Below, one piece after another: positions 51,419-60,602 of a stretch of DNA of 64,000 bases. A program made the translations under genes and the position numbers. The DNA lies in the NCBI GenBank assembly GCA_937958815.1, contig CALGMR010000014.1, forward strand, positions 16,889 to 80,888, written 5' to 3'. Each line of letters opens with the position of its first letter. The stretch's first letter is position 1. The DNA comes from an uncultured Rhizobiaceae group bacterium (GTDB lineage Bacteria; Pseudomonadota; Alphaproteobacteria; Rhizobiales; Rhizobiaceae). The notes under the pieces were generated by a model that was not told where the DNA came from, ran no database searches, and saw only the letters and a program-made list of their open reading frames with translations.

Positions 51419-52189
51419 CTACCAAGCTGTCCAACCACCGTCAATTACCAAATTGTGACCAGTCACATAGCGCGATGTCGGTAAGAGAAGATATTCAATT
51501 GCTCCTGCGATATCTTCTTCTGTTGCCATACGGTTCAGGGGTGTTTTCTTATTGTATCGTTCTAAAAATTGAGCATTTTGCCCACGCTCAACCCCCCCGG
51601 GGGTGACTGTATTTACTCTAATCTTTGGAGCCAAAACCGTACTAAGCCATGTTGTCACCTGATTGATACCACCTTTGCTGGCAGCATAAGCTGCTGGGTT
51701 GGTCATTTGAGTTCCCGCATACAAACCATGATCAGGTCCAACCAATCCATAAATTGAACTGACGTTGACAACCGAGGCTTTGTCAGACTGACGTAAAAGC
51801 GGCGCCAAGCTCTGGACCAGGAAAAACGGTGCCAACAGATTTACCTTCATGACAGCGAGCCAAGCATCATAACCTTCCTCATCAAAAGGAACGCCCCATC
51901 CTGGAACGTCATCGTAGAAAGCCGCGTTATTAACTAAGTAGTCAAGGCCACCAAACCTTTGCTCAACCAAGTCACGAATTGTTGCAAAACTATTTTGATC
52001 TGAAAGATCCTCCGTCAAAATCAGAGTTTCGACACCAAATTCTTTGGTAAGTTTTTTGGCAAATGTTTGAGCTCCGGTTTTGTTCTTATCTGCGATAACA
52101 ATGTTACAACCATGTTTTGCCATGACCCGGCATGTTGCCTGTCCAATATGGCCTGCTCCGCCTGTGATGAGAAAAGTACTTTGAGTCAA
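51419..52189 (-). CDS. SDR-family oxidoreductase
   Basis: A 256-residue short-chain dehydrogenase: GGAGHIGQATCRVM (NAD(P) site), VNNAAF, catalytic Ser in VVNVSSIYG, and YAASKGG for the Tyr/Lys pair. The start is a TTG that overlaps the neuA stop by four bases. SDRs of this kind (PtmA-like) accompany the CMP-nonulosonate genes in Campylobacter. A role in side-chain reduction is possible but unproven. Confidence 0.88.
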   Translation of the reverse strand: MTQSTFLITGGAGHIGQATCRVMAKHGCNIVIADKNKTGAQTFAKKLTKEFGVETLILTEDLSDQNSFATIRDLVEQRFGGLDYLVNNAAFYDDVPGWGVPFDEEGYDAWLAVMKVNLLAPFFLVQSLAPLLRQSDKASVVNVSSIYGLVGPDHGLYAGTQMTNPAAYAASKGGINQVTTWLSTVLAPKIRVNTVTPGGVERGQNAQFLERYNKKTPLNRMATEEDIAGAIEYLLLPTSRYVTGHNLVIDGGWTAW

Positions 52190-52950
52190 CTTGTTGGTTC
52201 TCCAGGCTCGGTATTTTGATCGCGGTCAAGTCTTTCTGCGCCAAAGGGTGCAGAAGGTGTGAATGGGTTCTTAAGTAGAATTTCTGCAAGGTGAAGATCG
52301 AATGGCTCATCAATGTCCAGCGCCCGTTCAGGCGGTATAATGACATATCCAACCTTGCCGGCCATCAGTGAAGTGCAATTTGCTATATAGTCTGTTGAGC
52401 TGACATAAACTGCTGTCGTAATGTCATATACGTCAGGAGTGTCTTGTCGTCTGAACGCGGAGCTGGGACTGATCACTTCAACGTGGTCGTTCTGATCGAT
52501 TTTCACCATGTTAAGGTAGGGACTTCGCGCACTTGGGCTGATTCCAAATACTATATCACAATCATTTTTAGCAAACCGCTCTAACGCGGCGTCAATGTCC
52601 TGTGGCGCTCGCAATGGCGAAGTGGCTGGCAAAGATATAAAGCGATCGCCTGCTAAAGGTCTTTCGAGTTCGGTGGTTTCAATGGCATGGCGCCAGGCAA
52701 GTAATTCCGGTGACTCATCCCTGGCCAATTCTTCGGGCCTTTTTATCAGCCCGGCGCCATATTTGGCGGCCACGGTGGCAATCTCATCATCATCAGTCGA
52801 AACTAGTATCCTCTCGATATACTGGCTGCTTAGCGCACATTCAATTGTATGGGCCAGGAGTGGTTTGTCGGCGACTGGAATAATATTTTTGCCTGGGATT
52901 CCTTTCGATCCGCCCCGACAAAACATGAATGCAGTGTATTTCTGATCCAT
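52186..52950 (-). CDS. neuA: CMP-N-acylneuraminate cytidylyltransferase-like (NeuA/LegF) protein
   Basis: A 254-residue cytidylyltransferase. The nucleotide site is CRGGSKGIPGKNIIPVADKP, and later ILVSTDDDEIATVA and SLPATSPLRAPQDID fit the family. It activates the nonulosonic acid with CTP to a CMP-sugar donor. The ATG at 52950 overlaps the upstream oxidoreductase stop by one base. With neuB and neuC it defines the pathway. Confidence 0.92.
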   Translation of the reverse strand: MDQKYTAFMFCRGGSKGIPGKNIIPVADKPLLAHTIECALSSQYIERILVSTDDDEIATVAAKYGAGLIKRPEELARDESPELLAWRHAIETTELERPLAGDRFISLPATSPLRAPQDIDAALERFAKNDCDIVFGISPSARSPYLNMVKIDQNDHVEVISPSSAFRRQDTPDVYDITTAVYVSSTDYIANCTSLMAGKVGYVIIPPERALDIDEPFDLHLAEILLKNPFTPSAPFGAERLDRDQNTEPGEPTS

Positions 52951-53975
52951 CAAAGCTGAACCCTTACACCATGGCTATTTGAATGTTTGGCAGCATCGAC
53001 AATCTCAATTATTTTTGCCGCCTGCCTCACATTTGCCCAGTTTTCGTTTGTGTGACTGTCTTTAAACCGCGGCTGGTAATCCGCAAATGACTTAGCAAAG
53101 AAAAAGTCCAATTGACGTAGGTAAACCTCATTTGGGTTTCTTGAACGAACATCCTTCATAGCCTGCCCCTCGGGATGAGCGGGTGAATAAACAGTCGCTT
53201 TTTCCTTTATCAGATCCGCTTCAATGGTGCCCTTTGAACCTACAATCTGGAGGCCCATTTTTGGAACGAGTTGCAAAAAGTCGATCTGAATTGCGACTCT
53301 TTTGTCCTGATACTCGAACAGTATGTGGGCGCTGTCTTCGACATCAATGTCGAGATGGCTGAGTTTCCCGCTCGAGCACATCAACGAGTTAGGGGTGCCA
53401 AACAAAAAGGAAGCGTAATCCAGCTCATGACTTAGCTCCAACAGTACTCCGCCGCCGAGTTTTTTTTGCGCGCTCACACCATCTCGGTAATCTGCATTTG
53501 GTCGCCAGTCAGGAAGATATTGTCCTGTTTGAATGAAGGCGGTGCGAACCGTCCCAATAACGCCTCTTTCCAACTCGCTTTTGATAAAACTCAACAAAGG
53601 AAGAAAACGTAAGACATAGCCAGTCATAACAAACCCGGTGGATTCTTCTGCTCGCTCCACAAACCCAGTAAGCTTGTCAAAATTGCTCTCCAGCGGTTTT
53701 TCAATGAAAATATTTTTTCCGACATCGAGAAATGGATCTGCAACTTCTCGATGCCTGCTGGCGGGAGACGAGATGATAACTGCATCTGGGCCCCACTCAA
53801 CCGCCTCTTTCAAAGTATGAACCACTTGAACAACCTGTTCGGGAAGATCAACAATCGCGCCGCTGGTTTGGCGCAAAACACATAATTCGGCTTCCGGCAA
53901 AAGCTCCGTACAATTCCGCATATGCCGCTGACCGATACTACCAAGGCTGGCAAGTAAGATTTTTGGTTTTTTCAT
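52950..53975 (-). CDS. Gfo/Idh/MocA-family oxidoreductase of the nonulosonate cluster
   Basis: A 341-residue dehydrogenase: N-terminal ILLASLGSIGQRHMRNC, IEKPLESNFDK with the conserved EKP, and a C-terminal domain with LLELSHELDYASFLFG. PtmF-type enzymes of this family occur in Campylobacter legionaminic clusters. It is first in the minus-strand run. ATG 53975 is chosen over a TTG at 53987. Confidence 0.88.
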   Translation of the reverse strand: MKKPKILLASLGSIGQRHMRNCTELLPEAELCVLRQTSGAIVDLPEQVVQVVHTLKEAVEWGPDAVIISSPASRHREVADPFLDVGKNIFIEKPLESNFDKLTGFVERAEESTGFVMTGYVLRFLPLLSFIKSELERGVIGTVRTAFIQTGQYLPDWRPNADYRDGVSAQKKLGGGVLLELSHELDYASFLFGTPNSLMCSSGKLSHLDIDVEDSAHILFEYQDKRVAIQIDFLQLVPKMGLQIVGSKGTIEADLIKEKATVYSPAHPEGQAMKDVRSRNPNEVYLRQLDFFFAKSFADYQPRFKDSHTNENWANVRQAAKIIEIVDAAKHSNSHGVRVQL

Positions 53976-54319
53976 GACTATCGACAAGGTTTTAGGGGCT
54001 AAATTTCGTCACAGTTTATGCTGAAAGACTGTGCGCTCAAATTGTTCAACTTGCTTTTGGTCAAGCGAGATGCAGCAAAATAAATGAGTACACATAATTT
54101 ATTTCGCTCAAATGTCACACTTGACGCTGGTCTTTATAGGGTTCTAAGAGACGCCAAAGCAATGTATTAATCCGGTATTCCCGCATATGCTTTTGTCTAG
54201 TTTTGAAGAGACGATTGAGCTAGTCAAATTTGTAAAGAGCTCAAAGATATCTAATCGTGCCTGGGAACCAGAGTTCCTTTAGAAAAAGCAAACCAACTTT
54301 GAAAGTGAAGAAACCGAAC
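53976..54319. other. Divergent intergenic region, no gene recognised
   Basis: This 344-base A/T-rich gap separates the minus-strand run from the plus-strand FAD gene and must hold both promoters. GGAAC and GTTCC at about 54266-54279 form a short inverted repeat, but neither has a GTT partner at EcfG spacing. I see no coding frame or RNA hairpin of note. Confidence 0.5.
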
Positions 54320-55666
54320 ATGTCGAGGATTGCAGTAATTGGTGCAGGTTTTAGAGGCTTTTGCGATGCTTTGGCTCTTAGCAACGCCGGGCATTCCGTA
54401 ACCATTATTGATAGCGCTCCTTTTTTTGGCGGCATTATGAATTCCATTCAGCTAGGCAACTTTACGGTGGACAAAGGTGTCCACTTTTTCAATTCAATGC
54501 CATCCGAAATCATTGAAACAGTGACCGAGATTATGGAAGGTCAAGTCAGGCCAATCGGGTACTGGTCACGCAGCGTATTCGATGATGTTGTAACCGAAAA
54601 TTTCTCTCTTCCAAATTTAGATTCACGCAGTGACAATGAGAAGGAGAAGTTTCTATTTGAGCTTGTTCAATTGGCGGCAGAAGACCGACCCATAAGCGAA
54701 AACGGAAATTTGCAACAATATTTCGATTCGAATTTTGGGCCAAGCATTGGTAAAATTTACGGCGACATTTTTGAAGGTATTTATCGTACTAAGGCAATTG
54801 ATTCAGAAAAACGTGCCGTTAAACAGACTTCACTTCACAGGACCAAGTTTCTGAATGACGAAGCAATGATGGCCTTGAAAAATGTCCCATGGTTAGATGA
54901 TCGTTTGGCAGCACGACGCAAGGCTCTTGGAAAAATCGATGACTTAACGTCTGTTTACCCAAGTGATGGCAATGGAATGAAGGGGTGGTGTGAAAGAGCC
55001 CACAACTGGCTTGAAAAAAAGGGCGTTCAAGTTTTATTGGGTGAAAAAATTTCTGATATCAAAACGGAAACGAAGGCTATAACTGTTTCAATTGGTACGC
55101 AGCAATTGAAATTTGATCGTGTCGTTTGGTCGAACGACGACGTGGATGACCTCACCAAGATGATGCAGCATAACACTTCGGTTGGAGCATTCCTTAAAGG
55201 CACTCCCCTCGTTTTTTATTCAATTGTAACAAAAGCGTCAAAGATACGAGAATTTACATACCATCAAAACTTTGATCCATCAGCTGCGATGTTTCGTGCA
55301 GCTGCAGCCGGCTACTATGGCAATCAAGTCGATAAAGATGGAAATTCATTTGTAACAATCGAATGCACCGCGAATAAAGACAGTTCTATCTGGGCAGATC
55401 CAAGCATTCAGATTGACGCCATTTGGGCCGAGTGTAAAAGAGACGAGATTGTCGATAAAGATGCAGAGATTGTTAAGTGTGATTTTGTGAAAATTCCAAC
55501 CTCATACAAAATTCGGTTGAATGGATACAACGCAGAGTTTGAAGAAACTTGCGATTGGATATCAAACTTCGACAACCGCATTGTTGTTAGAAAAGAAGAA
55601 CCTTTCTTCAGAAGAGAAATATATCTTGATTCATTGCAACTGCCGGATTTACTCGACTCTATTTGA
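54320..55666 (+). CDS. FAD-dependent amine oxidase-like/UDP-galactopyranose mutase-like oxidoreductase
   Basis: A 448-residue flavoprotein. The dinucleotide motif IAVIGAGFRGFCDALALSN and IIDSAPFFGGIM are followed by VDKGVHFFNSMPSE and YPSDGNGMKGWCERAHNW, a protoporphyrinogen-oxidase-like layout. The ATG at 54320 places the beta strand at the N-terminus; the extension to 54257 is not conserved-looking. In glycan loci such proteins sometimes act as sugar mutases or oxidases. Substrate unknown. Confidence 0.82.
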   Translation: MSRIAVIGAGFRGFCDALALSNAGHSVTIIDSAPFFGGIMNSIQLGNFTVDKGVHFFNSMPSEIIETVTEIMEGQVRPIGYWSRSVFDDVVTENFSLPNLDSRSDNEKEKFLFELVQLAAEDRPISENGNLQQYFDSNFGPSIGKIYGDIFEGIYRTKAIDSEKRAVKQTSLHRTKFLNDEAMMALKNVPWLDDRLAARRKALGKIDDLTSVYPSDGNGMKGWCERAHNWLEKKGVQVLLGEKISDIKTETKAITVSIGTQQLKFDRVVWSNDDVDDLTKMMQHNTSVGAFLKGTPLVFYSIVTKASKIREFTYHQNFDPSAAMFRAAAAGYYGNQVDKDGNSFVTIECTANKDSSIWADPSIQIDAIWAECKRDEIVDKDAEIVKCDFVKIPTSYKIRLNGYNAEFEETCDWISNFDNRIVVRKEEPFFRREIYLDSLQLPDLLDSI

Positions 55667-55890
55667 TTTCGCCAAGCGTTTGATTCCATTTAACAATGGA
55701 CCAAAATTTTGGTTTTCAAATAAGGACAGACGCAGGAATGGAAAATTGGTTCTGCAGACTGTACCTCTAGTTACTTAGTTGTGAGAACGTTCTTAAATCG
55801 TAGATCGATGAGAGCCGAAAGTTGCGACGTATGGTCCGCGCAAATTGGAACTATTGAACCATATCACCAAAGTAATTAGGGCCAGAGAAT

Positions 55891-56886
55891 TTGAAATTTC
55901 ACGGAATTCAATCCCTGAGAGGCATCGCTGCTTTGGCGGTCATGTTTCATCATTTAGGCGTACTGTTATCGAAAGAAAAGTACTTCGGTGATACAATTTG
56001 GGTTGAATTGACATTGTCAGGCGCGCGGGGCGTTGATCTTTTCTTTGTCATCTCTGGATTTATTATGGTGCATACACGCGCATCAAACCCAAATAGAACG
56101 AGAACCAATTTTGTCGCAAACCGAATTTTGCGAATTTTTGTACCGTATTATCCTATCTATTTTTTTATGACTGCGGCCTACATGATTATGCCTTCAATTG
56201 CTCAAGGTGGCATCACGATTGACGTTTCATCTGTTATTCAAAACTTGTTTTTGTGGCCTCGCACATCGTTGGAAACATATATTCCAGTGGTGGCATGGAC
56301 GCTTACTTTAGAACTCACATTCTATCTAATTTTTGCTTTGACCATATTCAAAGCGGGGAAATTCGGTGTCTTCGTATTTTCTGCATGGATGGTAGTCTGT
56401 CTGCTCAACATTTGGTTTCAGTCGCCTTTGATGATTTTCAATCCGCTCAATCTCGGTTTTGGCATCGGTGTGCTGTCTTATCTCGCGCTAAGTTACATCC
56501 CAAACGCCATCAAAGCCCCTGTCTTTGTTTCTGCAGTTTTGATTTTCACATTTTTGATGATAATCGGCCCTGATCGCGACGATAACGCTTTTATAAACAT
56601 CGCCTATCTTTTGGTTTCAGGTGTTATGTGCGCAACATCAACGCAGATATCCCGCAACATTTTTTCAAAGGTTGGTGACTTCTCATATTCACTTTATCTT
56701 TGCCATTACCCGGTTTTAGCGCTTTTGTTCATCATAGCTTTCAGGGCCAATGTTGCTCATACGATTGGACCGATTGGTTTGGCTACGTTGGCACTTGTGG
56801 TCGCCATTGTTGGATCATGGATCTATTTTCGCGTAATCGAGGTTTATTTATTTGGTATCATAAAACGTAAAATACCCTTGAATTAA
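55891..56886 (+). CDS. Acyltransferase 3 family membrane protein
   Basis: A 331-residue Acyl_transf_3 protein with about ten helices. The diagnostic start is GIQSLRGIAALAVMFHHLG, then ARGVDLFFVISGFIM and, near the end, DFSYSLYLCHYPVLALLF. It transfers O-acetyl or similar groups to periplasmic glycans. The TTG at 55891 is the only start near the motif. A second member lies at 57740-58810. Confidence 0.9.
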   Translation: MKFHGIQSLRGIAALAVMFHHLGVLLSKEKYFGDTIWVELTLSGARGVDLFFVISGFIMVHTRASNPNRTRTNFVANRILRIFVPYYPIYFFMTAAYMIMPSIAQGGITIDVSSVIQNLFLWPRTSLETYIPVVAWTLTLELTFYLIFALTIFKAGKFGVFVFSAWMVVCLLNIWFQSPLMIFNPLNLGFGIGVLSYLALSYIPNAIKAPVFVSAVLIFTFLMIIGPDRDDNAFINIAYLLVSGVMCATSTQISRNIFSKVGDFSYSLYLCHYPVLALLFIIAFRANVAHTIGPIGLATLALVVAIVGSWIYFRVIEVYLFGIIKRKIPLN

Positions 56887-57127
56887 GTGAGACCTGTAAG
56901 CTGCAGCCTTTCAAATCGCTTCAGATTTCCTAAAATTCGTCAATTTGTGATTCAAATGGTAACCCTCCCGTTTTTAATGGGAAGTGATTGTAGAATTATA
57001 GCGCCATTGACCTTCTCCCATCTGTTAGATCAGCACCGGATCAGAAAGCAAAATGGGATTGAGTTCACAAGAATGTCAACTACACAAACTGGGCTAAGGC
57101 AGGATCATTTTTGGGGCAATTTAGGGA

Positions 57128-57355
57128 CTAAACGGTCTTGAGCGGCGTGGCTGGGGTATTGCAAACGTCTCTGTTTGAATGTGTTTTATTTGACCCTTTC
57201 CATTGGCCGATAGGCGATTGCAACAATCGCTGTAAGGCGCGTTCGAGTAGAATGGTTTGGCCTCGTCCGAAGTAGACGTCGGCTGGCGTCAGGTTTTTGA
57301 GGCTCTCGTGCCTCTCAACACTACAAGCAGTGTTTGCCGGCCTGCGGATATGCAA
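57128..57355 (-). pseudogene. IS3-family OrfB C-terminal remnant
   Basis: Minus-strand residues HESLKNLTPADVYFGRGQTI then LLERA match the OrfB C-terminus. The frame then diverges where a hairpin-forming sequence (57205-57236) is inserted. The rest of the transposase is absent. Confidence 0.75.
57205..57236. repeat. Hairpin repeat inside an IS3 remnant, possible third copy of the palindromic repeat
   Basis: GCGATTG (57215-57221), loop CAA, CAATCGC (57225-57231) is a perfect hairpin flanked by GCCGATAGG. GCCGATAGG and the GCGATTGCAA core also occur in copy 1 (44468-44507), but overall alignment is weaker than between copies 1 and 2. Confidence 0.4.
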
Positions 57356-57667
57356 TCAACTCACTCTGTTCCATTGGTGCTGACGGGGAACAATCCGGCG
57401 CTGGCAATCGTTGCAGACGAGGCATGTGGAAGCGCCAAGATCAGACAACAAATTGCAGATGAATGTGCGCTGGCTGTCATTCCATCAAAAAGCAATGCCC
57501 GACAGCCAATCCCACATGATGTAAACCTCTATCGGAAAAGGAACATCGTCGAGCGTTTCTTTTGCAAGATGAAGGACATGCGTAGGCTGGCAACGCGCTT
57601 TGAGAAAAAGGCGCAGAACTTCCTACCAATGGTCCAGCTCTTCGCAATCAGATGTTGGATCGATTGA
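57350..57667 (+). pseudogene. IS5-family transposase C-terminal remnant
   Basis: The plus strand encodes ALAIVADEACGSAKIRQQIAD, IPSKSNARQPI and YRKRNIVERFFCKMKDMRRLATR, the latter holding the catalytic Glu of IS5 DDE transposases, and ends at RCWID. The N-terminal half is missing. A piece of an IS5 N-terminal half lies at 59430-59640, in the wrong order to be a simple split. Confidence 0.8.
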
Positions 57668-57739
57668 GTCCAACCCCTAATTTCCGCAGAAATTACCATC
57701 TTCTCAAGAATGGAAAATAAATCAGCCACCATTCAATTT

Positions 57740-58810
57740 CTATTTTTGCCGCGCGCCTAAAAGCTTTTTCAACGGCATTTCAAAAAACCTATGGAGCGCA
57801 ACAGCGCAGACCACTGATGTAACGATTGCCAATGGTATCTTCACCAAAAGAGGTAGAGATAGGACGGGCTCTGCTGCTGTGACACCAAACCAAACGACCC
57901 AATGAATGAGATACAGTGCATAGCTGATATTGCCTGCAAAACGAAATATCGGCACCCAACGCTGAGACCAACTGCCGTGAAATACCAAAAACACAGCAAT
58001 ACCGCTTGCAATGCTCAAACACAAAAACAGCAAATGATTGGTGATAATGCGTTCTGTCACCAAGCTTGAAAACGACATTACCATACAGAAAATTGCAAAA
58101 CCGACAAATGAATGTACTCGTCTCGGTGTGAATCTGGTCTTCTCAATCAACATGCCCATTGCAAAAAAGGGGGCGTAAATCAGAAGGCCAACAAAACTAA
58201 ACCAATACTCTATATCTCCCAATTGTTCATGACGCTCGCTTACCAAAAGAACAATGAACATTTGTTGGCCAGCAAACAACAACGCTACAGACATGAGCAT
58301 GCCTCGAACTGATATCGATTTGGACAGAAGAAAGAGCGATGGGAAAAGCAGGTAGAAAAGTATCTCGACGCCGAGTGACCAAGAACCAACAAAACTAGCT
58401 AAATATCCAGGCATTTGGAGTGACATGAGCCCTGACCCTGTCAGAAAGAAACGAAACACTTCATTGATTTTGGAGTCTTCAAAAACGAGCGCATATCCAA
58501 GCCGCATTGATGCAACCAACGCCAAAAGAGGCAGCAAACGAGCTACTCTGTTTTGAAAAAATTCTCTAACATTCAGTTCATTTAAACCCGACGCAAACCG
58601 AGAACGATAAACCATCACCATACTTAGAGCAGACAAAATGAAGAAAACTGCAACGGCAAAAAGGCCCGCGCTCTCAACAACGATTGTCTCACTCCACATC
58701 AAATAGTGATACACACACACGATGATAGCTGCGAGTCCTCGCATACCGTCGAGCAAATAGTGGCGCGAACCAGCACCTCGATACACCTGTGAATTCGAAG
58801 AGGAAGACAA
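57740..58810 (-). CDS. Acyltransferase 3 family membrane protein
   Basis: A 356-residue Acyl_transf_3 protein: YLLDGMRGLAAIIVCVYHYLMW at the start (read as LDGMRGLAAIIVCVYHY), AVAVFFILSALSMVMVYRSRF, and a C-terminal GNISYALYLIHWVVWFG. Ten helices are expected. The TTG at 58810 has AAAGG upstream and no better ATG precedes the motif. With the copy at 55891 it could add O-acyl groups to the locus glycan. Confidence 0.88.
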   Translation of the reverse strand: MSSSSNSQVYRGAGSRHYLLDGMRGLAAIIVCVYHYLMWSETIVVESAGLFAVAVFFILSALSMVMVYRSRFASGLNELNVREFFQNRVARLLPLLALVASMRLGYALVFEDSKINEVFRFFLTGSGLMSLQMPGYLASFVGSWSLGVEILFYLLFPSLFLLSKSISVRGMLMSVALLFAGQQMFIVLLVSERHEQLGDIEYWFSFVGLLIYAPFFAMGMLIEKTRFTPRRVHSFVGFAIFCMVMSFSSLVTERIITNHLLFLCLSIASGIAVFLVFHGSWSQRWVPIFRFAGNISYALYLIHWVVWFGVTAAEPVLSLPLLVKIPLAIVTSVVCAVALHRFFEMPLKKLLGARQK

Positions 58811-58871
58811 TCTAGACCTTTCAGTTTATGAAATTTGAGAACTCACCTGTCACTAAATTTCAATTTGCGCT

Positions 58872-59403
58872 CTAGGGTTTCGAGGCTGATTCAGTATCTT
58901 TGTCGATAAACAGTCGATACCATATTTCAAGCGAAATCAAAGCGCGCAGTTGTCTTGTATAATTTGCAACTCCGGCAATATTGAACACGAGTGGTTCTGA
59001 ACCATTAGCCTACGGGCACTGTGAACATCTGTCTTTGCGCCAAGTCAGTTCAAGCCCCAGCAATTCTTGAACGGCTTTCTTGAATATCCATTTGGTTTCA
59101 CCGTGACGCAATCTCAGAGTGCCTGAAACGGTGAAAGCAAATTCTACCATGGGGTTATCAAGGACGGGTGAGCGCACTTCAACAGAGCGGGCTATAGCTA
59201 TGCGATCTGGTTTTACAGATTATTGCCAGGCAGAAGAGTTGTCGTTTCAGAAAATAATACTCGATTTATCGAATCAAAATGACGGACGTAGCGGATAGCT
59301 GACGACAGTGTTTCAAAGAAAACGACATCGTTAAAAGCATCTGCCAATTCGCCCTTGAGAAGCTTTGAGGGTTCATCATTAAGCAATATCTGATTTGTTA
59401 CTT
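58872..59403 (-). pseudogene. Decayed asparagine synthase-like gene (C-terminal part)
   Basis: Minus-strand reading gives TTTLLPGNNL, a frameshift near 59220, then KPDRIAIARSVEVRSPVLDN, FKKAVQELLGLEL, FTVPVG, a missing block of about 45 codons, and NYTRQLRALISLEIWYRLFID to the stop at 58872. These match the intact synthase at 42202-44028. The N-terminal glutaminase half is absent. It shows the locus once carried another copy. Confidence 0.8.
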
Positions 59404-59429
59404 TTCTCGTCTGCCCAAATGTCGAAGAT

Positions 59430-59640
59430 CAAGCCGTTTTCCCAAGTCAATCGGTGTACCTCGTATTGATGGGCCACGCGATTATGGCCCGCACAAAACA
59501 CTCTACAACCGCTTCTGGCGTTGGTTCGAATTGGGTGTTTTCGACTAGATATTCATCCACTTGATATCTGATAATAGTCCGTTAGATACGATGATGATCG
59601 ACGCAACACAACTAAAGGGTCACCGCAATCGACATGTAGT
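59430..59640 (+). pseudogene. IS5-family transposase N-terminal remnant
   Basis: Plus-strand pieces KSIGVPRIDG, YGPHKTLYNRFWRWFELGVF and MMIDATQLKGHRN match the start and first catalytic Asp region of IS5 transposases, separated by stops and a deletion. No intact frame remains between 59404 and 59777. Confidence 0.7.
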
Positions 59641-59777
59641 GCATGTAATGAAACCTGACCCTAGCAATAGGCATCGCTTAATTGTAAATTGCACCTACTG
59701 TTTCTGACAACTTTATGACAAAAGTTATCGCGTTGAACACCTTTTCGAAAAAGAACAGAGGTCGAGGTTAATACGCG

Positions 59778-60602
59778 ATGCGTTTGATGTTGATATCCAA
59801 CAATGATGATATTGCCGCCTACGCACAGGCTTCAGGCATCGACACAATATTTATTGACTTAGAGAAAATCGGAAAAGAGAAGAGGCAGGAGAATTTCAAC
59901 ACTGTCATCAACTACCATGATGTCAAAGATATAGCCCCAGTTAGACATGTTCTAGACAAATGCGAACTGATGGTTCGAGTTAATCCTCTCAATGAAAGCT
60001 CAAAAAAAGAGATTGAAGAGGTTCTTGCTTACGAACCAGATTGCCTCATGTTGCCAATGTTTGAAACGGCTGAGGATGTTTGCCAGTTTCGAGACATCAT
60101 CAACGGTCGCGCCAAGGTGAGACCACTCATCGAAACGCCAGCTGCTCTTTCATGCGCTGAACAGTTAGCAGATCTGGATGGCGTTCATTCCTATCATTTT
60201 GGTCTCAACGATCTACACATCGCATTTGGGGATAGGTTCATTTTCGATACATTGAGGAAAAATCGACTTGATGAAGCAATTTCAATTTTCAATCAAGCAA
60301 ACATCGTGTTTGGAGTAGGCGGCATGGCTCGATTGTCTGAAGGAGACATTACAGGTGCGGAAGTGTTGGCTGAAGGGCTCGGCCGAAATTCCAAGGCTGT
60401 AATTCTATCCAGAACTTTTCATCGCAATTCAGAGAGCTTGCAGGATTTGCAACAGTCTGTTGATTTACCAAATGAAATTCAAAAGATCAGAAAAGAAATT
60501 GACACATTGCGAGGGCGTACTAGCAAATCGATTTTATCTGATCGCAAAGTTTTCAACGAAAAGGTAGCCGCTATTTCCGCCAGATTAGAGAGCCAACAAT
60601 GA
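59778..60602 (+). CDS. HpcH/HpaI aldolase/citrate-lyase-like protein with C-terminal helical tail
   Basis: A 274-residue protein with the PEP-utilising aldolase barrel of the HpcH/CitE superfamily: FIDLEKIGKEKRQ early, LMVRVNP, LMLPMFETAEDV, VRPLIETPAALSCAE and HFGLNDLHIAFG. Residues ~225-274 form a polar, probably coiled-coil tail. In this superfamily the conserved Arg, Glu and Asp bind Mg and a 2-oxoacid or acyl-CoA; the R-N-P, E-T-P and N-D-L blocks are present. Its stop overlaps the PglC-like gene start (ATGA), an unusual partner. The reaction is unknown. Confidence 0.8.
   Translation: MRLMLISNNDDIAAYAQASGIDTIFIDLEKIGKEKRQENFNTVINYHDVKDIAPVRHVLDKCELMVRVNPLNESSKKEIEEVLAYEPDCLMLPMFETAEDVCQFRDIINGRAKVRPLIETPAALSCAEQLADLDGVHSYHFGLNDLHIAFGDRFIFDTLRKNRLDEAISIFNQANIVFGVGGMARLSEGDITGAEVLAEGLGRNSKAVILSRTFHRNSESLQDLQQSVDLPNEIQKIRKEIDTLRGRTSKSILSDRKVFNEKVAAISARLESQQ

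Noticed and set aside
54266..54279. GGAAC/GTTCC inverted repeat upstream of the FAD gene as a divergent stress promoter pair
   Set aside because: Unlike the nepR-phyR pair, neither half has a GTT at 15-18 bases, and the plus-strand half overlaps the leader close to the start.
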